From JANRLJ01 sp033762735 (GTDB lineage: Bacteria > Chloroflexota > Anaerolineae > Aggregatilineales > Phototrophicaceae): a stretch of 64,000 bases of DNA. Shown here in pieces: positions 58,863 to 64,000 of this stretch (positions are counted from its first letter, which is position 1; the number at the start of each line of letters is the position of its first letter). The notes under the pieces were generated by a model, which did no database searches, was not told where the DNA came from, and saw nothing but the letters and a program-made list of their open reading frames with translations. The position numbers and the translations under genes are program-made. The DNA is taken from the NCBI GenBank assembly GCA_033762735.1, contig JANRLJ010000217.1:1-64000 (forward strand). Reading direction: 5' to 3'.

Positions 58863-61800
58863 TTAGTCACCTGCGACGGTCGGTTGTGCCCCGCTCTTGC
58901 TGCCGCGCACCCCGACCAGGCCAGCCAGCGCCCGGTGAATCGGGCTGAGCAGCAGATAGGCCGCTGGCACGACGATGAGTGTCAGCAGCGTACTGCTGAA
59001 CATCCCGCCGATCACAACTGTGCCGAGTTCAGAGGCTATAATCGCGCCTTCGGACAGGCCAATTGCCAGCGGCACGAGCGCGAAGATCGTGGCAATCGAA
59101 GTCATCAGAATCGGACGCAGACGCCGTTCACCCGCTTCAATGAGCGCCTCGCGGACGGGCATATGGCGTTCGATCAGGTTGGCGCGGACGCGGTCGATGA
59201 GCACGACCGCATTTGTCACCACCAGACCAAGCAGCATCAGCAGACCAATCAATGCAGAAATGCCGAGCACGCGGTCGGTCAGCGTCAGCGCGATAGCCGC
59301 GCCCACCGGGGCAACTGCCACGCTGAGAATAATCGCCAGCCAATAGATGACCGAGCTAAACGTCAGGATCATAATCACGATCACGATTGCCAGCGCGATG
59401 ACAATCGCCAACCCCAGGCTGCGGAAACCTTCGGTTTGCAGTTCGCTCTGGAAGCCCTGACTGATGCTGATGTTATCGGGCAGGTCGGGCAGCGCTTCAA
59501 TAGCGGCAATGGCTTCCTGCGTCACACCAATCGTGTTTTCGGTTTCCAGTTCCGCCGTGTAGGAGACGGCCTGCTGCTGGTTCACGCGGATATACGTGAC
59601 CGGCCCATCTGCGCCCGCCGCCGCTGCCGCGCTCAGGTTGCTGCTGGCGTTGGTGATCCCGTCGATGCTGTTCAACGTTTCAATGATGATCGGGTCAAGA
59701 CGTTCGAGGTCTTCCTGCCCGCCGGAAACGACCAGCGAGAAGCCACCGAAACCGCTGTCGCTGAGCGAGGCCGCCGACACGGTAACGTTGCCCTCGCCGA
59801 AGATGCGCTCGGCTTCGGCGCGAACCTGCTGTGCGAGTTCATCCAGTTCGCTGCCTTGCGCTTCCACCCCGACAGTAATGGCTGCTGTGTTCTCGCTCAC
59901 GCCACCGCCGCTCAGCAGCGACTCAAATGTCAGCCCTGAACCGCCGATAGTCGATTGCACCGTCGTCAGCGTTTCTTCGGAGATTGTTTCTTCGAGGTAG
60001 ACTTCCAGTTCTTCCACCAACGCATTGGTTTCGGGAAGGCGTGTTCCGCCGGGCATATTGACTGCCACGCTGATCTGCGGTTCGCCGAAGGATGGCAGGA
60101 AGGCGAAGGGGCGTCCAGAAAACAGCAATGCGCTGAAGAAAAGCGAGGCAAACGCAATCGCAATCACGATCAGGCCATTCACCGGGGAGGCCAGTACCCA
60201 CCTCAGCGCACGGTCGTAAGGCTTGGTGAGGAACATTTCGCCTTCTTCAATCGCGTCGCGCTCTCCGAGGAAAAGATACGCCAACACCGGGATAACTGTC
60301 ACGGCCACGACAAACGAACTGAGCAGCGCGAACGTCACTGCCAGACCGAACGGCAGGAAGAACGCGCCGATGATGCCGCCCGTCAACCCCAGCGGCAGGA
60401 ACACCACTACCGTCACCAGTGTCGCGACGAAAATGGCGGTAGAAACGTCGCGCGTGCCGGTGATGATGGCATCGCGTTTGTTCATCCCGGTCTGCATCTG
60501 ACGGAAGATGTTTTCCAGCACCACAATCGAGTCATCGACCACACGCCCGACTGCCACCGTCAGACCCGACAGCGTCATGATATTGAGCGTAATCTGTTCG
60601 GGGAACAACTGCACCAGGAAGCGGAAGAACCCGGAATTTTCCGCCAGTGGCGAAATCAGGCCGTGCATAAATGGGCTGAACCAGTGCATCAGCGCAAGTG
60701 CCGCCATCACCGAAAGGGGCAGACTGATGGCGATAATGATGGTGGCGCGCCAGGATGGATAAGGCAGATTGCCCGGCCACAGCAGCACGAAAAGACCCGC
60801 CGCGATTCCCAGCAGCAGCAGCACACGGATGACCACATCTGCCCGCGCGAAGGCGGCGCCAACATCGTTGTTGGTCGCGCCCAGGTTGGATACCACCAGC
60901 AGCACCATCAGCCCTGCAAAAACGACAATCAGCGCTACCCCGACGATGCGGCGCGGCGAACGGTTCCACAGGCCGCCGCTCAGGAACACCAGGATACACA
61001 CGATGGCGAAGACGGCGCCCAGACCGCCTTCCCGTGCCACACCGCTGATTGACTCTTCGATGAAGCTGGACTGCTCGAAGGCGATGCCGACGGCAATGTC
61101 ATCATTGGCTGCATCAATTTCGGCCATGATGTCTTCGACCTCGTGGAAGGCAGCGACAGTATTGGCCTGGCGCGTTTTGTAAACGGTCAGCAGCAGGCTT
61201 GGTGCGCGGTTGGTGCGCGTGACCTGATCGGTAGGCGTGAAGATCGCGCCGGACTCGGCCAGTTCGCGGATTTCTTCGGGCAAGGTGGCCTTGACCTCGT
61301 CAGAGAACAGCACGAGCGCCTCTGGCCGCAGGTCGGTCAGGAAGTTGGGATCGCGTTCGGCGATGTACGTCACCGCCTCTGGACTCATGTTGCCGATCAA
61401 CGCCGGGGCAAAGCCGCTGCCCTGCGGATTATCGAACAGGCTGTTGATGAACGCTGCCGGGGTGCCAATCGCATCGGGGAAGCGGAACAGGTCGAAGGCG
61501 TTATCAAGCGCCTGAACCCCCGGCAGGAACGGGACAATCGTCTGCCACTGCGGATTGAGGGCAGGCGCACTCGGATCGGCAGGGGTTACATCACTGGTAT
61601 ACAGGCTGGCGGCCAGCGTCGCAAAGGCTGATTCCTGTTCACCACTGGCGATGGCCTGAACTTCAGCAGCAGTGGCTTCATCCAGCGAAGCGATCACATC
61701 TTCCGGCAGCGCATTGAGCACGTCTGCGGAGAACTTACGCAGCACGTTCGTATCAAGGTTGGTATAGAAGTCCGGCTCATTGGATGCAAAATAGGCCAGA

Positions 61801-63446
61801 ATGTCGGGCGTCAGGCTGTCGAACAGGCGAACCTCATAGCCCTCAAAGCCAGCGGGCACATTGGCATTGATGTTGTTCAATACAGCAGATGCCTGTCCAT
61901 TCCCGATTGCAATCACATCAGCAGCAGTGCGCAGCGGCGTCGCGGCAAACTGGGGTTGTGCGGCCAGCACATTCCAGGCATCGCCCAGCACAGGGGAATC
62001 GTCGCTGCCGCCCCCGCCAAACAGATTTGCCAGCGGTGCGAAGATCGGCGCGAGTGCGGTCGGGTCAAAAGTACTGGCAGTTTCTTCGGGCTGCTCCGCT
62101 GGTGCTTCCGTTGCCTGCGTTCCGGTGCTGGCGATGGTAAACGTCGCCAGCGGAATATCCGCAAAGCTGAAGGTAATCAACTGTGGCTGCTGGATGCGCC
62201 ATTGAATGGGCAGCTGAACGGGCTGGCGCTCGGCGGTCTGCCCGGTGATTGTCTCGGCCAGCGCAGCGGCGGCCAGGGCATCGCGGGTAAAGCCGTCGAG
62301 CGAGGCGATGAACTCCGCTGGCAGCACTGCGAAGACTTCCGGTGACATGGCAACAAGCTGATCGGCTTCCAGATAGTCGACCATCGTGGGTTCGATTTCG
62401 AGAAGTTGCGTGACAATTTCCGGTGTGAGGTCTTCGGTGGTGCCCAGTGCGCCAGTAATACGCCCGGTGCCGTAGAAATCATTCAGGACATCGGCGAGCG
62501 AGGACGTGAAGGGGATTACTTCCAGAAGGTCACTGGCATCGCGGAAGCTGTCCATCTGCCAGCTTTCCGGCAGCGCGGGGGCGAGGGCGACCGTCGGCAC
62601 ATTTTCTGCTTGCAGCGCTGCGACGGTCTCGGCGTTAAGCTGCCCAGCATCGATTTTTTCAGAGATAACGGCCCATGCCTCAGGGGACAGGGAAAGCAGT
62701 TGACTCTGCGGTTCCGTCGCTTCTGTCTCGCTTACGACGGTGTTGACCTGTTCACCCGGCAGCGCTTGTCCACCCGTGATCACGACATTGGCGACATCGG
62801 TCAGATTGCTCAACTGCGGTGCAATCTCGCTTTCGACCAGCCGCTCCAGGGCGCTTTGCTCAGCGGTCGCGGTTTCCAGTCGATCCGCCAGGAACGCTGC
62901 TGCGGCTCGCACCGTTTCATCAGACAGTGCCGCCCATACTTCAGGCGTCAGTTGGAACAGGAAGTTGGGGTCATTCTGCGCGAGGAAAACCACGTCTTCA
63001 GCGGTCAGTTCATTCAGCAGCCGTGCTGCAAAATCGCTTCCGCTCTCCCCTTCTGGCGGAGCAATACGGCGCTGCGGCAGCCACACGGCATCGAGCGCCT
63101 CACGAATATCTGCCCGCAGCCCTTCCGCATCAATGCCGAAATCGTTATAAGCTGTCAGCACACTGCCAATCGCGCCGTTGGTGGTCGATTCCAGGTTGAT
63201 GACTTCGTCAATCTGGCTGACCTGCGCTTCGAGCCGCTGTGTGAGCAGCGTGAGCGCCTGTTCGCTGGTGAGGCCGCCTGCCTGAGCCAGAATGATGGTC
63301 TGCGGCAGCTCGAGCGGCGGGAGCAGTTCCTGGTTTAGATCGGTATAAGCGACAACACCGAGAACCAGAATCAGCACGGCAAGGGCAAAGGTGAGTGCTC
63401 GAAAGCGGAGTGAGACGGTGGTTAGCCAACTGAAGAACGACTTCAT
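58863..63446 (-). CDS. RND-family transporter (HAE1/AcrB type) with a large repeat-containing insertion
   Basis: A 1527-residue membrane pump, about 480 longer than AcrB-type proteins (near 1050). The C-terminal half is standard: LSGLTVAVGRVVDDSIVVLENIFRQ and the helix pairs around it, plus FLPLGLTGGIIGAFFLP. The later half repeats the fold, with LIGLLMLLGLVVTNAVVLIDRV. The first extracytoplasmic part, between TM1 and the PN2-like segment at about 745 (TVYKTRQANTVAAFHEVEDI), is expanded. It contains four copies of a roughly 45-60-residue module (about 147-190, 339-398, 544-602, 687-732) with the pattern SPEvv..fl...P.f...L....l..LsaevlaaLPeeviaslde. No membrane-fusion partner gene is adjacent in the window. 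Confidence 0.88.
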   Translation of the reverse strand: MKSFFSWLTTVSLRFRALTFALAVLILVLGVVAYTDLNQELLPPLELPQTIILAQAGGLTSEQALTLLTQRLEAQVSQIDEVINLESTTNGAIGSVLTAYNDFGIDAEGLRADIREALDAVWLPQRRIAPPEGESGSDFAARLLNELTAEDVVFLAQNDPNFLFQLTPEVWAALSDETVRAAAAFLADRLETATAEQSALERLVESEIAPQLSNLTDVANVVITGGQALPGEQVNTVVSETEATEPQSQLLSLSPEAWAVISEKIDAGQLNAETVAALQAENVPTVALAPALPESWQMDSFRDASDLLEVIPFTSSLADVLNDFYGTGRITGALGTTEDLTPEIVTQLLEIEPTMVDYLEADQLVAMSPEVFAVLPAEFIASLDGFTRDALAAAALAETITGQTAERQPVQLPIQWRIQQPQLITFSFADIPLATFTIASTGTQATEAPAEQPEETASTFDPTALAPIFAPLANLFGGGGSDDSPVLGDAWNVLAAQPQFAATPLRTAADVIAIGNGQASAVLNNINANVPAGFEGYEVRLFDSLTPDILAYFASNEPDFYTNLDTNVLRKFSADVLNALPEDVIASLDEATAAEVQAIASGEQESAFATLAASLYTSDVTPADPSAPALNPQWQTIVPFLPGVQALDNAFDLFRFPDAIGTPAAFINSLFDNPQGSGFAPALIGNMSPEAVTYIAERDPNFLTDLRPEALVLFSDEVKATLPEEIRELAESGAIFTPTDQVTRTNRAPSLLLTVYKTRQANTVAAFHEVEDIMAEIDAANDDIAVGIAFEQSSFIEESISGVAREGGLGAVFAIVCILVFLSGGLWNRSPRRIVGVALIVVFAGLMVLLVVSNLGATNNDVGAAFARADVVIRVLLLLGIAAGLFVLLWPGNLPYPSWRATIIIAISLPLSVMAALALMHWFSPFMHGLISPLAENSGFFRFLVQLFPEQITLNIMTLSGLTVAVGRVVDDSIVVLENIFRQMQTGMNKRDAIITGTRDVSTAIFVATLVTVVVFLPLGLTGGIIGAFFLPFGLAVTFALLSSFVVAVTVIPVLAYLFLGERDAIEEGEMFLTKPYDRALRWVLASPVNGLIVIAIAFASLFFSALLFSGRPFAFLPSFGEPQISVAVNMPGGTRLPETNALVEELEVYLEETISEETLTTVQSTIGGSGLTFESLLSGGGVSENTAAITVGVEAQGSELDELAQQVRAEAERIFGEGNVTVSAASLSDSGFGGFSLVVSGGQEDLERLDPIIIETLNSIDGITNASSNLSAAAAAGADGPVTYIRVNQQQAVSYTAELETENTIGVTQEAIAAIEALPDLPDNISISQGFQSELQTEGFRSLGLAIVIALAIVIVIMILTFSSVIYWLAIILSVAVAPVGAAIALTLTDRVLGISALIGLLMLLGLVVTNAVVLIDRVRANLIERHMPVREALIEAGERRLRPILMTSIATIFALVPLAIGLSEGAIIASELGTVVIGGMFSSTLLTLIVVPAAYLLLSPIHRALAGLVGVRGSKSGAQPTVAGD

Positions 63447-63631
63447 AGAGGTGTGTCTCCCCGATACAAAATAAACACTGTGACCCCCTCATGGAACCAC
63501 AGGTTGAAACGACACGTTAGTCTGAGTCTGTTTTCACAAATGATAGTGCATATTCCACGCAGCGCATAGTAAGAATTAGAATCGCTTCCAGTATTTTTGT
63601 ATGCAGCATTAACCAGAGGAGCCAGAAGCAT

Positions 63632-64000
63632 ATGGTCTTGCGGGTGGGGGTTATTGGCCTGGGCGTGGGCAGAAGTCATGTCATGGGCTATCGCGCAAAT
63701 CTCAACAGCAAAATCACGGCGTTGTGCGATACCAATGTTGTGCGCCTGAAGGAAATCGCGGACGAATTCGGCATTCCGGAAGAAGCGTGTTATACGGATT
63801 ACACCGCCATGCTGAATGAAGCCAGGCTGGATATGGTCAGCGTTTGCCTGCCGAACGCGCTTCATGCCGATGTCTCGATTATTGCGCTGGATTCAGGGGC
63901 GCATGTGCTGTGCGAGAAGCCGATGGCAACGACTATCTCAGAGGCGGAACGAATGCTGGAAGCTGCGGCACGAAATCAGCGGCGGCTGATGGTGACGTAC
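63632..64000 (+). CDS. Gfo/Idh/MocA family oxidoreductase, N-terminal part (runs off the window)
   Basis: From ATG 63632 the frame is open for 123 codons to the window end. It begins MVLRVGVIGLGVGRSH, a Rossmann GxGxxGxxH-type start, followed by ALCDTNVVRLKEIADEFGIP, MVSVCLPNALHADVSIIAL and HVLCEKPMATTISEAERML with the family Glu-Lys-Pro. These mark the NAD(P)-binding domain of sugar/inositol-type dehydrogenases. GAGGAG precedes the start. It is divergent from the RND gene. The substrate domain lies outside the window, so substrate is unknown. Confidence 0.9.
   Translation, partial: MVLRVGVIGLGVGRSHVMGYRANLNSKITALCDTNVVRLKEIADEFGIPEEACYTDYTAMLNEARLDMVSVCLPNALHADVSIIALDSGAHVLCEKPMATTISEAERMLEAAARNQRRLMVTY

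Noticed and set aside
59955..61052. A 365-codon plus-strand frame opposite the RND gene
   Set aside because: Gln/His/Arg-rich shadow of the membrane-helix coding strand, without a start signal.

Overview
The window reads as a contiguous chromosomal piece of a bacterium, most likely a member of the Chloroflexota (Anaerolineae or a related class). I infer this from gene content, not from an rRNA gene. The pointers are a mevalonate pathway that uses a phosphomevalonate-decarboxylase-type enzyme plus isopentenyl phosphate kinase (the combination known from Roseiflexus), an archaeal-type HMG-CoA synthase/thiolase/DUF35 set beside a class II HMG-CoA reductase, a UDP-sulfoquinovose synthase, long RND-type transporters, and many secreted SH3/LysM proteins. 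DNA is moderately GC-rich throughout and I see no base-composition break, prophage, CRISPR array, tRNA or rRNA gene. The 2-oxoglutarate dehydrogenase E1/E2 pair suggests an oxidative TCA cycle.

Layout. 1-2.7 kb: an edge fragment, an intergenic stretch with a strongly paired RNA-like leader, and two tandem L,D-transpeptidases. 2.7-11 kb: amino-acid biosynthesis (hisZ-hisG on +; hisD with a kinase-like gene, sqdB, asd and pheA on -). 11-12.4 kb: a SufR-like regulator and an A-type Fe-S carrier. 12.5-16.2 kb: an operon of three exported proteins (SH3, LysM/M23 lipoprotein, PD40 propeller). 16.3-19.3 kb: SCP2, HEAT-repeat and site-2 protease genes. 19.4-23.1 kb: mevalonate locus I (decarboxylase divergent from UbiA-mevalonate kinase-isopentenyl phosphate kinase). 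23.2-27.3 kb: cyclophilin and a peptide-type ABC importer without ATPases. 27.4-33.8 kb: PrsW-like, PsbP-like and pseudo-protease genes, tlyA, lepA. 33.9-36.3 kb: a cinA operon with degenerate domains. 36.5-41.1 kb: an orphan sugar-type ABC ATPase and kdpDE. 41.2-45.4 kb: mevalonate locus II (HMGR, HMGS, thiolase-like protein, split DUF35). 45.5-49.7 kb: sucAB. 49.7-55.8 kb: livFGMHK. 55.9-64 kb: polysaccharide deacetylase, a small membrane protein, an alpha-oxoamine synthase, a MITE-like repeat, a 1527-residue RND transporter, and the start of a Gfo/Idh/MocA oxidoreductase.

How genes work together. Loci I and II together cover acetoacetyl-CoA to isopentenyl diphosphate, through mevalonate 5-phosphate and isopentenyl phosphate if the decarboxylase acts as in Roseiflexus. 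The most unusual point is that the thiolase-like protein of locus II contains no cysteine at all, with Glu at the position of the nucleophile, while its DUF35 partner has lost its zinc-ribbon cysteines and is cut by an in-frame stop. Other points worth a second look are the leader RNA before the transpeptidases, the repeat-filled extracytoplasmic insertion in the RND protein, a trypsin-like protein with Thr in place of Ser, and a cinA operon in which several catalytic motifs are eroded. Many transcription units end in clear hairpin terminators, and several start from recognisable -35/-10 or extended -10 promoters.
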